64,000 bases of DNA, from the NCBI GenBank assembly GCA_902651635.1, contig CACRSC010000060.1:133088-197087 (forward strand), read 5' to 3'. The notes beneath the pieces were generated by a model, which was not told where the DNA came from, made no database searches, and saw nothing but the letters and a program-made list of their open reading frames with translations. This stretch comes from Mastigamoeba balamuthi (taxonomy: Eukaryota > Evosea > Mastigamoebida > Mastigamoebidae). The translations under genes and the position numbers were made by a program. Positions 1 through 10,900 of the stretch are shown here, in pieces (position 1 is the stretch's first letter; every line of letters starts with the position of its first letter).

Positions 1-1843
1 AGAAGAGACCGGAAAGTGGAGTGTATCTTGGCAATATGATCAGCATCAATTCCAAAACCGAGATTCTTAAAGCGCCAATCAAGCAAAGAGCATAGAAGTG
101 CAGCATCATTGCATGGACCATCAGCAGAGTACATGCGAGATCTTAGATTATGTGCAAACTTCCCAAATGCAATTTGGACAATGGGCACACAGGAATCCGA
201 AACAGATTGCATATGACGTAGCATCTGAATAAATGTAGGTGGAACCTCACTGACTAGAGTGCCAAACGTTTGCATTTGTGTTGTCACTGCAGAAGAGAAG
301 TCAAGAAGCCGCAGTAGATCAGAAATAACTGGCTTGAACTCAGTCATCAGAAGCAGTTCTGGCCGTTCTTTATCCTGAAGTACTTGTGTAATTCCATCCC
401 ACAGAAGAAGAATTCTAAAGTGTACTTAGATATGAATTAAATGAATAGCACACCATTGCAGCATTTTGTATATACTTATCCAGCATGTACAACCAGGTTT
501 GGGCAGTTTCCTTTTGTCTCCAATACGTGCATCATGTTCAGCAGCTCTCTCAGCCCATTCTGCAAGGGCAACAGAGCAAATACTGGACTTGTGAAAGAAT
601 CCAGTTATTGACTTGCATCGATCAATGATAGAGATATATATATCCTATATGCTCTAAGTAATGAAAAAAAGAAGAACATACTGGTTGACTGAACAGTTCA
701 CGTAGTACTAACTGAAGTACATGAAGAGAGCAGGGAAACCAGGTCAAATTAGCAATTCGTGCTGCTGCAGGATTAACTGCAGTTGTATCTGAGACAAGTG
801 CCCATATCTATAGAACATTGGAAAAATATGTTGTATGTGATTACATTCAGAAGATCCTCGAAGTCTGAGAAAGCTAGATGCCAATACATACTCAGGTTTT
901 GAGCAGAATGCGATGCCAGTAGCATTGTCTTGACCAATCTTACAGTGAACACCCATTCACAATTGATATAGTAGACAATAAATGAGACATAGAGCAATGA
1001 AGCTTCTCTCAGTTGCATCACTTGTCCAGCCATCAAATGCAACCACAGCAGGAAGGGGGCCCTTTCGTTTCTCTGTTTCCACTTTCAGCTCATGCAGCAT
1101 CTGAAGGAATGGGATTTAGAAGGCACACCCCTTTTTTGTTTTTGCACCTGAACTCAGGCACTTTGGGCCTCTTGCAGAACATGAGAACGCAGTGTTTCAC
1201 GTGATGGAATCAGCTTAGACGATCCTTTGCGTAGTGTTTCACAGAGATGCTTTATCCAAGGATCATTGATGTAATCAAGAGGTCGTAGGCTCTCTGTTGC
1301 TCCTTCAACAAATGCTTTGAGCATTTCCTATTGAATGTTAGAATAGTAAAAGCAATCATCTCACTTTGTGAATTGTTCCCCCTATTGAAGGAGGAGAACA
1401 TCAACTAGTTTGTGTTGCCTCATATCCTTTATTGCCTCTGGATTTGATATTGGCCTCCATGAGCAGCTATTTTGCCAGTGGTACTGAAGTCCTGATGTAG
1501 TTCCATTTGGCATTGGTACCTCATACTTGCACTGAGAGCACACACCCACAAACATTCCAATACCCCATGATTCCTTAACAAAGCTACCATTGGTAAGCAA
1601 TATACAGGCATTTCTGCGTTTCACAGGTGGCACACTATCAATTGCTATTCCTTGCCTTTTTGCTGTGTTCAGGTCAGAATATGTATATTCTATGATCATA
1701 CCTGCTGGTGCACGTGAGGGTGAGAGTCCAGATGGAACAGAGGGCTGAGATTGCAGTGCAGATGACAGTCGATGGACCTGAGCATGCAGATGCACATACG
1801 GTGGCACAGGTAATGGTGGTTCAGTTGCAGCTAATGCCTGCAA
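1..1843 (-). mobile_element. hAT-family DNA transposon, transposase gene (partial, degenerate)
   Basis: Read on the minus strand, the segments match a hAT transposase in order. A BED-type finger with CSQCKYEVP and a later H-x5-C lies at about 1,400-1,700. The first catalytic Asp block, VVAFDGWTSDATERSF, is near 1,000. A Y-x2-x3-W block (YYINCEWVF) is near 955. The block TWFPCSLHVLQLVLRELF is near 700, and LLDWRFKNLGF near 60. Introns separate several blocks, for example about 647-680 and 1,102-1,150. The C-terminal dimerisation region would lie left of base 1. The Asp block and the YYINCEW block are in different frames, so at least one frame break is present near 980 and the copy is probably inactive. 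No terminal inverted repeats or target-site duplication could be identified. The start is uncertain: Met at 1,843, or the one near 1,699. Confidence 0.85.
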
Positions 1844-1864
1844 TGGTGCAGGCCACTATACAGT

Positions 1865-2410
1865 GACAATTAAACAGTGATGTTGCAAACGTGGGCACAG
1901 TGCAATGGCAGTGACATCCAGCATGCGGGCACAGGGTGATGATGGCGACATTGCGCATGCGAGTGCAGGGCAATGATGGCGATGTTGAGTGTGCGAGTGC
2001 AGGGCAATGATGGTGACATTGAGCGTGCGAGCACAGGGCGATGGTGGCAACATTGAGCAGGTGGGTGCAGGGTGATGACAGCGATGTTGAGCAGGTGGGT
2101 GCAGGGCAATGATGGCAACGTTGAGTGTGTGAGCACAGGGCGATGACGGCAACATTGAGTGGATGGGCACAGGGTGATGACAGTGACATTGAGCAGGTGG
2201 GCACAGGGCAATGATGGTGACGTTGAGTGTGAGTGCAGGGCAATGACGGTGACATTGAGCATGTGGGTGCAAAGTGATGACGGCGATGTTAAGCATGTGG
2301 GCATGGGGTGATGATGGTGACATTGAGCGGGTGGGTGCAGGGTGATGATGGCAACATTGAGTGTGCAAGTGCAGGGTGATGATGGCGATGTTCAGAGTGC
2401 AGATGCAGGA
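1865..2410. repeat. 34-bp minisatellite, about 16 copies
   Basis: Imperfect tandem copies of a 34-bp unit whose core reads gtgcagggtgatgatggc, followed by a short gacattgagc-like stretch. Because 34 leaves a remainder of 1 when divided by 3, the minus-strand translation cycles through all three frames every three units (34 residues). This produces three overlapping long His/Pro/Cys-rich open frames that are not genes. The array sits directly upstream of the hAT transposase start, where hAT elements often carry subterminal repeats. That link is inference. Confidence 0.9.
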
Positions 2411-2411
2411 T

Positions 2412-2621
2412 GATGATGGCGACAGCGATAGTGTGCATGTTTCCGATGATGACAGTGACAGTGAGTGTGCAGGTGTGTGTGGCCTGGTCAGTGAGAGTAG
2501 AAGTGAACCTTTAGAGAAGTATGTACAAGGGGTGGGGTTTGATGCAGAACAGCACAAGCAGTTGCACTGGTCGATTAAGCAGATGAGCGCAGTGCCGACT
2601 CCTGTGCTGCAATGGCAGTGA
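2412..2621 (+). CDS. possible short acidic coding remnant
   Basis: Immediately after the minisatellite, the plus strand encodes an acidic, Ser-rich stretch (QDDDGDSDSVHVSDDDSDSE) followed by about 45 non-repetitive residues ending LQWQ and a stop. The upstream part of this frame lies in the repeat array and is not credible as coding. No family is recognised. It may be the end of a transposon protein or chance; confidence is low. Confidence 0.2.
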   Translation, partial: DDGDSDSVHVSDDDSDSECAGVCGLVSESRSEPLEKYVQGVGFDAEQHKQLHWSIKQMSAVPTPVLQWQ

Positions 2622-2794
2622 ATGTAAGGGGATCCATATTGCAGTGCCAGCACAACACAGAGAGAACAAGAGCACACAGGCAGAGAGAGCGGGTCAAAGC
2701 TAAGCAGTTCATAGCCCAGCAGAAGCAGCAAAAAAGAGAGAAAAAACTGAGGCAGAGACACCGTGGCAAGATGTCACAGATTGCGTCATTCAAA

Positions 2795-2912
2795 ATATCG
2801 TTTCATTGATATTTCAATCAAACAATCAAAATAGATATTCAATCAACCAATACTGGGTTTTCTGGTGATGAAGATATTTCAACCAATCAAAGATTTCTAT
2901 TGGTTGATTAGC
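2795..2912. repeat. short direct and inverted repeats (AT-rich)
   Basis: Three related direct copies of gatatttcaatcaa occur within about 80 bp. The sequence caatcaaccaata near 2,851 is complementary to tattggttgattag near 2,898, giving a 13-bp stem. This could be a small foldback or the end of a miniature transposon. No coding sequence is convincing here. Confidence 0.5.
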
Positions 2913-5057
2913 ACCTCTGGGAAGAACACGTGGCAGAATCTGCCTGTCCGTGGACAGCAGATTTCTGGGCAGCAGCACTTGTGTACGGCAGCTGTGAAGC
3001 TGCGCCAGGGAACCTGTGGTGTCGTGCGCACGTACCATGTAAATAAGAAGGAGGGGGAGGAGATCGAGAAGTTAAACAATGAAGTCTCCGATGGCTGGCA
3101 GGTACACCTTTACATAGGGCTACTATCCGTGAATTTTCGGTATTACTCGCTACTCATACTCGCGAGTTTATTGTGTTAATGCCATCGATGATGACAAATA
3201 TGATACAATTTGGTGCGTGCACTGCTTTTTATTTATTCGATTTTTCTGCCATCTGGGCATGTTATTATGAGACCACTTATTTTGAAAAACCATCCATTTT
3301 CCGCTAACCTACCTGATGGATACATATGCAGAAATACTGATCTCTTCCCAGGTCACAGGCCATCTCATCGCAGTTGCAGACCACAAGCTCTCATGCCTAT
3401 CATTCATGCTTCTTCCAGACCTCTGTGTGTTCTTACTTTCATCCCTTCCTCCTTGTGCTTCCCCATATGCAGAGTGAACTATGAACTGAAGACCATTAGA
3501 GGATGCTGAAGCCCACATTACACTAGATGAACTTATATCAAATCGGAAAAATCGCACAATTCTCTGATAAGTCACCAGTAATCTCGTCATACATGCATCG
3601 TGCTACTGCTCATGCTGCACTGAGTTGCTCAGGGACAATGCTGAGCTGCAGTTCAGTCTTAATAACCTCTGCAAGTCCCTGACTATGACCACGATGAGAC
3701 GTTGTGGGCTTTTTTATTGCCCCACAGGTAATTTCCCAGATCTCTTATGTACCTTCTGATGCATGTGCCACATCATTTCACGATAAATCAAGTACTACTG
3801 TCAAAAAAGTAATTGGTAAGTACCATAAGAGGTCACTACTCTCTACTTAGCGACAAGCCCTACCTTTACATGTGAAAAAGTGAACAATTATTGCGTGCTG
3901 CCCGGCATCAACCCATGGAGTAAGAACAGCATTGGTCTTCCTGAAATACTGGCCAATGGTGCCAGTGGGCGGTCCAGAGATGGAAGGGAAAGAGACACTA
4001 ATATCTCGGCTACTCTGCCACGTTTTTTGTGGCTTCTTCTTTCTTTCCAGAATATTCTCAAAGTAAGCCCTAAGGAAATAATGACCTGGTTCATCTGGTT
4101 CACCTGGTTCACCCGTTATTTCTCACAGGGTTCAGCAAGAAACAACGGAACCAACTAACCACTTACACAGAAATAACTAACTGTGTTATCTACCACCAAA
4201 AATAGAAAAAAAGGCAAACTGGCAATGGTGAATGCCTGGGTGGGTTACTTCCTGTGCTGTCTCTAGGAAACCAGGGTCAGGGTCTCAAATGACCCCACTT
4301 CCATTTTTTGCTGTGCAGGCATGTCTGAGAATTGTTGGTTTCACGTTTTTGATGCCGAAATAATGCTGATTTCTGTGCATGGTGATTATTCTGACCCGAT
4401 CTAGCAATATAATTTTCCCTCATATTAAAAAAATTGCATAAATTCCTAAGTAAGTCAGATCAATAACACTTTCTGATTAATATCACTATAAACAGAAGTG
4501 TTCGTTATCTTACTCATACCATCATCATAAACTCTCTGAAACCTGCATCAGATTGTTGTTCTGACAGGATCTGGATCTTACACAAAGCAGCACCCCAGAA
4601 GAATGGAAGAAATGAAAGGAAATAGAAGGATCGAAGGACAAAAATACCCACTGGTGCTACTGCTGGGAGTTCCTTCCCAGGAAATGCACATAGAAAATCT
4701 CACCTGAAACCCTTTTAGGGATGGTTGGGGATAGGGTGAACACCGATAAGAGTATCCATACTGTCCCAGCTCAGAGTACTTCAAGAGCTGAAACAACAGT
4801 TCCTTTCCACTGCACCATGGACAGCATGCGAAAGGAGATGCCCTGACCTGACTGAGGTGCAGCACAGGAAGTAAACAGATGGGCTTAAAAGGAAGAAAAA
4901 CACCATTTGGGAGTTTAAATTTCCTTGTATCAAGAAGATTTAAGAAAATGATTCAGGGGTTTTGATAAGATCATTCAGGAATCAGATTTAATACACTTAG
5001 AATACATCATTACATGTTAGAAAACTGGGAATCAGAATTTTCTCACCCATCTATGCA
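2913..5057. other. AT-rich stretch with no supportable gene
   Basis: Only short open frames (under about 105 codons) occur, on both strands, with no recognisable domain, splice pattern or RNA motif. The base composition matches the surrounding accessory region rather than the gene-dense right side. It may hold decayed transposon sequence, but nothing here can be assigned. Confidence 0.4.
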
Positions 5058-5251
5058 GTGATCCAGCTCTTAGTACCAAGAGAGATAAAAGGAAAGAAAC
5101 GGGAAGAAACAGCCAAGAAACGGAGGGAATGCACTTATGGTACTGGTAGGAAACAGCTGCAGTGTCTGGGGATCACTGGCAGCTCACTCACTCTTCTGCC
5201 AGCTGAACTGCAACAGAGAGTGAGGGGGATTTATCTGCTAAATTTAGTTTC

Positions 5252-5388
5252 GCAAAGGGATCACCTCGGCCCTGGCCCATCTAGGGGGTTCTTTTAACTC
5301 GATAGACCAGTAGAGTACACGTCCTCTACCAGTCTATAGAGTTAAAAGTACCCCCCAGGGGGGTCAGGGCTTAGTTCATCCCTTTTTG
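5252..5388. repeat. long imperfect palindrome (64-bp arms, 8-bp loop)
   Basis: The left arm is about 5,252-5,315, the loop 5,316-5,323 and the right arm 5,324-5,387. By hand alignment 50 of 64 positions pair; the inner 25 bp, including ttttaactc, is the best matched part. Open frames run into it from both sides (plus 5,058-5,297, minus 5,342-5,599). Both stop at the same mirrored TAA and have related tails: RDHLGPGPSRGFF and RDELSPDPPGGYF. This may be two element ends meeting head to head or a foldback. The encoded proteins are not recognised. Confidence 0.8.
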
Positions 5389-5894
5389 GCTGGATCTTTT
5401 TTGCTGAATCGGAGTAGTAAGATGCAACACAGCAGCCAAATGAGCTGAAAGCCATGGCACAAAGGAGATTTTGCAGCTCTTCCTCTGTGCAGGATGTGGG
5501 CCTGCAGCAGCTCTTAAGAGTAGTAACAGAGAGAGGCATATCTTGGGTAATTGGTGATGCAGGCAGCACGTCAGTGCAGCGGACCCACCTGGATGGCACA
5601 AGACTGCAGACAACAGCCCCACCAGTAGAATACCACAGGCCGGTCTATGGCACTGTCCGACATACACTCCACAGAAGCACTAAAGAGCACAGAAAAGTGG
5701 GTATTTTGACTGCTTGCTTGGCCAATTTTGGATATGCAACAAACAGCTCACGGACCTGATGGGTGGGAAGGGTCATAATCGTTACAAATGATCAATAAAT
5801 AGCACATGCCCTTAATATCAGAAGCTCTTGGATGCATTTGAAGCACGATTTCACAGAAATTTTTCAAATCAAGTGATTTGCGACAAAAGGTGAT

Positions 5895-7240
5895 ATATGC
5901 TGGCATATGTGCTGGGCTATGTGCCAGCGGCACAGCTCGGCCATCGACTATGCCAGCAGCACAGTGTATATGCTGGCGTATATGCCAGTGTTTGAGTCGG
6001 CATGGAAAGTGTCAGTAGTTTTGTGGTCAATGGTAATCAATAAGTCATTCAAAGCAGACACAGTGACTTTCAATTGTAATGACCAACTGGTTTCATTGCT
6101 TTAGTCACACTCAGCAGGGTCAGATTCATCAGAGAAGAGGGCATCATCATCATCACTGCACTCAGCACAATCCATGATGCAGTCCTTTGGATCAGCCATA
6201 ATGTCGTTCAGGCCATTAAAGGACGCATCTGGGTTGATGAATCCCTCTTCAAACATCTTGAGGTCCATCTGCAGAGGACTGGTCGGGAGTAGTTCATCGG
6301 AGTTGGAGAGCCAGGAGTCCAGGTTTGCATTGCTCCAAATAGAAGACTCTCTTTCTGTGTGATGAGTCACCTGAATGATGTACTCTCCAAGGTGTTTGAC
6401 CTCCTCAGTAGTTCCCTTAATGGTGCTAAGCCTGTAGCGCAGCCCCTGAGCATCAGCATCACAATTGAAGGGCGAATCTGGATGAACACAGTGCTCCAAC
6501 CAGTTGTCGTTGTCCTTGGTGACTGAGATGAGCCTGTAATGCTATTGATGGCAGGGATGCCTTGCAGTGCGCCTTGATGCTTCTTACCATCTGAGCACAG
6601 GTGCCGCCCAGGTCTCTGAGGCACCTGCTGGTCCTCAGTTGCCCTCTTCCCAGGCACCTACTGGTCCTCAGTGATCCCTCTCCCTCTCCTCTCACTTGAA
6701 CATTTTCTGCTGCCCTGGCTGGGCTTCTCTCCTCCCAAATGTGAAAACATGACCTGCCTGCCCTTTTGATGGCAGTTAACAATTGTTGTTCATTTAATTG
6801 ATTTCAGTGTAGGGGTTTCTGTAAGTAGGTGGGAGCTGCCCAATTATGTAGCAGTGCATAGCGCCTTTATGCATAGTGGCACATAGTGCCTCCATAAGTA
6901 GCACTGCATAGCAGCACGTAGTGGCACCATGTGTAGCAGTGCATAGCAGAACCATACGTAGCAGCATGCAGCGAACCCTCTGCTACACCACGTAGTTCAT
7001 TCATTGTGCTACGCACTGCTGTGGCAGGGTCCACTACATGCCACTACATTGCTTAACATGCTTCTCAACTGCTTTGTTCTCTAAATAAAAGCAATTGTCC
7101 AACAAATGATTTCCCTCTCAAAATTGTGTTAGATGTGCATCAGCATCAACGTACATCACTCTATCTGCTGTCTCACTCTTATATGCCAGTGGCACAGAAT
7201 GTGTCAGTGACAATAACTGCTGACATAACTGCTAACATAT
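5895..7240. repeat. dispersed degenerate short repeats (tatgccag/ggcacag and gcagtgcatagc types)
   Basis: Around 5,895-5,990 and again near 7,180 the sequence is built from variants of tatgccagyggcacag with alternating tatgctggc. Around 6,840-7,020 there are many variants of a unit like gtagcagtgcatagcagcac. Copies are too diverged to give a clean period. They look like decayed simple or satellite repeats. The possible exon at 6,101-6,545 lies between them and is described separately. Confidence 0.45.
6101..6545 (-). CDS. unidentified acidic C-terminal exon (possible gene fragment)
   Basis: A minus-strand frame of about 145 codons includes the stretch WLEHCVHPDSPFNCDADAQG and ends in an acidic tail, ECSDDDDALFSDESDPAECD, then a stop. 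Its composition is protein-like, unlike the neighbouring small frames. It has no start within the exon: an in-frame stop lies just upstream, so a splice acceptor would be needed. No family is recognised. It could be the C-terminus of a decayed transposase or of a small host gene. Confidence 0.3.
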
Positions 7241-7954
7241 AACCCCCTTGTTCCAGGCCCCATTTCTCAGGCCTGCCCATGCAGAATCGTGCGCGATTTT
7301 GTACATACACTCGCTTATAGGCCTTCTGCTCGTGTTATGAGGCACAGTCAATTCCGAGCTGACTTCACAACGCACAGCGTGTTTTTTCCCAGAGACGAAA
7401 ACTGCCAGCAGATAACACCTTTTTTGGGGGAATTCCTGCTCAGCACTCACGGACCATGAGACTTATTAGAATTGTGAACAATATGTGCTCCACTGTTATA
7501 TCTGCTGCCCCTGTCTTCACCTCTTAAGATGCATATGCATACCGTGTGGACTTGAGCTGTGCTGCTTCCCATTTCTCCCAGTTTTGCTTTTGTTATACCA
7601 GTCGTATACAACTATGAACTGTCATCATTAAGAACATAACTATCTACTAGTGGTACAGAGTTTTATACTGCAAGTAGATACAGAAGATATCATTGCCAAC
7701 TGTCTTCGATTATGTTAAAGGCTGCGAGTTTCAATGTCTAAGGTGGCAGATACCAAACGTGAGTTCTCACTGGGCACTACTGTTGCCACCTCCAATGAAT
7801 GACTCTTCAGTTAGGCCTTCTCGAGCACGAGAGATTTTCACACACACATCAAAGCACCAGGTTCTCAAAGTCTGAAATGTACAAGAACGTTGTTACTGAG
7901 GCACAATAGCACTTTTTACCAACAGGGAACATGCTGCTGAGAAATTGTTCCCCA

Positions 7955-10900
7955 TCAGTACCTGAATGGTCTCTTCTCATCTTTTTCCGCAAGCTCTACC
8001 ACCCAAATCTCTCCCATACCTGACAACTCCTTCTTGACTGGCTCCTGCAGCACAAACAGATGCGAGTTAAGAGATATCAGCACCTCCTCCTCCTCGGGAA
8101 ACACACTGAACTCAGCAACTGACTTGGCATACTTGACCTCGATGATGAAGATCACTGGCTCCTTGGATTCGCCCTTGGCTTCAGCTCCCTCCATTCCTCT
8201 TTCTGCAAACTCACAAGCCTTTTGCTTAAGTTTGCTTGCCGAAGTGAACCCGGACCAGCACACGTCTCTGTGCCTTCTGTAGTCCATCTTCAGTGCCAGA
8301 GGTGACATTGCCATGCCGCGGTACACCACCACTGGCTTTCCACGGCCCCCATTACCACGGTATGGTGGCAACTTGTTCAGTGCTGATCTCAGGAACCAAC
8401 AATACCCGCGCCAGGGCTTGATTGCATCTCCATTCTTCTCGTAGTAGTACTCATGAAGAGCTGAATTTAGCTGCGAGTACACTCCTGCCTCTTCCATCGT
8501 GTACAGTATCAGCGCATCGACCTCGTCATCAGTCAGCCCCCATTCGATCATCTGTGGTGCATAACACAAATTAGTAGTTGCCCCTGGTGGTCATCTCACA
8601 GTGGCTGTCGCCCTTCCTTCTCCTCCAAGCACACCTCCCCGGAGATCATCAAGCAGCTTCAGTGCCTCCACAGATGGCATCTCGCCCCTCAGTCCCGTCG
8701 TACTTGAGCAGATGTATCCCTCCATAAAGTCCTTCTTCGTTGATGCTGCCACTGTTGCACTCCATTCTGTAACCCCACAGGTTCTTGACTTCGCCATCGA
8801 GGCGGTCATGGCTATGTCCTTGCTCACACTGGGAGGCCTTGTCATTGGAACCATGGGGGCACATGTGTCTGGGTGGCTGATGGGGATCGGGCTTATGGGC
8901 CCCTTCTGCCGGGGCGGCTCTGCTGGCAGTGCTGCAGGGGCACCCAAGCCTGACCTTTTGACTCGCGTTGGACTTAGTGGCCTCAACTCCACGACAGAAT
9001 CGGCATCTCTTAATCCTGAGAGCATCCAAGGGGAGACTGTTAGTGGAGGGGAGGAATAACAATGACTGGCACACCGAGATAAACAGGCTTCTCTCCACAT
9101 CTTAACCTCATTACCGTGTGCTCTGGCCCATGCTCTTTTGGAAACTGTTTCTGTGCTGCACATTCGGGGCATAGTGATATATCACCCGGGCACTGCCTGC
9201 ACCTACATATCTGTTAAGGAACAAGAGCAGTAATAAAATGCGCAACTTTGTCAACATGCCCACAATTGGACTCGATGAACAGCAGCTGCACTTGCTTCCC
9301 TTATGTGTATTGCTCTCTAGAATTAGAGTCATTCTGAGTGCAAACAAATGTAATTCAGTACCTCTGTTTCTTTCCAGCAAAGAATCGAGTTCCTGCATTG
9401 CATTCCCAATTTCATTCACTGCAATATTAGTTGCTTGATTATTACTCTCTTGTGCTTCCCTGTTTGTTGCACACCTTGAATGTTAAGAGTGGTTAGTGTC
9501 CTGTTTCTATTTCGCAGTGCTTCTGCCAGATACTCTGCCCCAGCTGTTCCGATTTCAGTTTCTGAGAAAAAGACGTTAAATTGACTTCTTTCGTTTCTTT
9601 CTGTTGATCACCTTGGAGACTGAGAGCGGTCAGTGTCCCATTGGAACTCAGTGCTGTAGCCAGTTTCTCTGCTCCTGCATCTCCAATTTCGTTATCTGAC
9701 GTGATTAATATCAGACAAGTTGTACAATTTCCGTACTGTTAATACAGTAACTTACAGTTAAGGTTCAGAGTGGTCAATGTCCTGTTGTACTGTAGTGATG
9801 TTGCCAGCTTCTCCACTCCTAGACCTCCAATTCCGTTCACTTTCATGAATTGTTGAGATTTCGGCTTTTTGGCTGTTTTTCTGCTTACATGAGAGATCGA
9901 TCTCAGCCAGTGTCTTGTTGTCATTCAGAGCAGAAGCCAGCTTCTTCGCCCCTGCATCACCGATTTTGTTAACTGAAAAATGAGATGTTAGTCTTATATG
10001 TCTATGAATTGTTGCATACATGCAAGACTTATTGAGGTCAGCGTTCTGTTTTCTTGCAAGGCTGCAGCCACTTTCTCTGCTCCTGTCTTCCCGAGCTGAT
10101 TCGCTGTAATAGAAAGTCAGAGAATGGGATTTATCCTTTTTAGCCCACATCCGAGATCAAGAAACTTCAGAATTTTGTTGTCATGTATTGCCGCAGCTAA
10201 CATATCTGCTCCTGTCTCTCCAATCTGGTTGGCTGATAAAACAGTATTAGATAGTGCATAGCCTTGAGATAATCCAAAATGTGGCACATCCTATATCGAA
10301 AGCAGTAAGTGTTGTGTTGTTTCGCAGTTCTGCTGCCAGCTTCTCTGCCCCTGCTTTCCCGATGTTGTTACCTGCAATGAAAAGAAGACGGTCAGTGGCT
10401 TTATTTTTCATTTGTCTTTCATTCCTGCAAGGATAAGAGCTGTGAGAGTCTTATTCTCATGCAGTGCTGCGATCAGTATCTCTGTTCCTGCATCCCCGAT
10501 GTCGTTTGCTTCCATATTGTGAGATTGGTTACTTCTGCCTGTTAAAAATAGTGCTTACATCCAAGGTCAAGAAGAGTAAGATAACTGTTTTTACGCAGTG
10601 CCACAGCCAACATCTCTGCTCCTGCCTCCCCGAGGTGGTTGGCTGTGATAATTGATATTAGATACAGATCTATCATCTTTTTCGCAAACCTTCGAGATTA
10701 AGAGTGGTCAGTGTCTTGTTGTTCTGCAGTACATCAGCAATCTTATCTGCTCCCTCGTGCCCAATGTCGTTTTCTGTCATAAGTGAGATGAGATGACCTT
10801 GTAGCTCTTCATTTCTTGTTGAGCACTTGCAAGGATGAGCACAGTCATTGTCTCGTTTTCCCTCAGTGCACCTGTCAGACTCTCTACTCCTTCATCTCCT

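Noticed and set aside
1865-2410. CRISPR-like array
   Set aside because: Units are directly adjacent with no unique spacers, there are no cas genes, and the genome is eukaryotic.
1821-2761. His/Cys/Pro-rich proteins on the minus strand
   Set aside because: Translation of the 34-bp minisatellite in three phases; no sequence outside the repeat supports a gene.
3200-5060. Decayed retroelement in the AT-rich stretch
   Set aside because: No reverse transcriptase, integrase, capsid or long terminal repeat signature could be seen on either strand.
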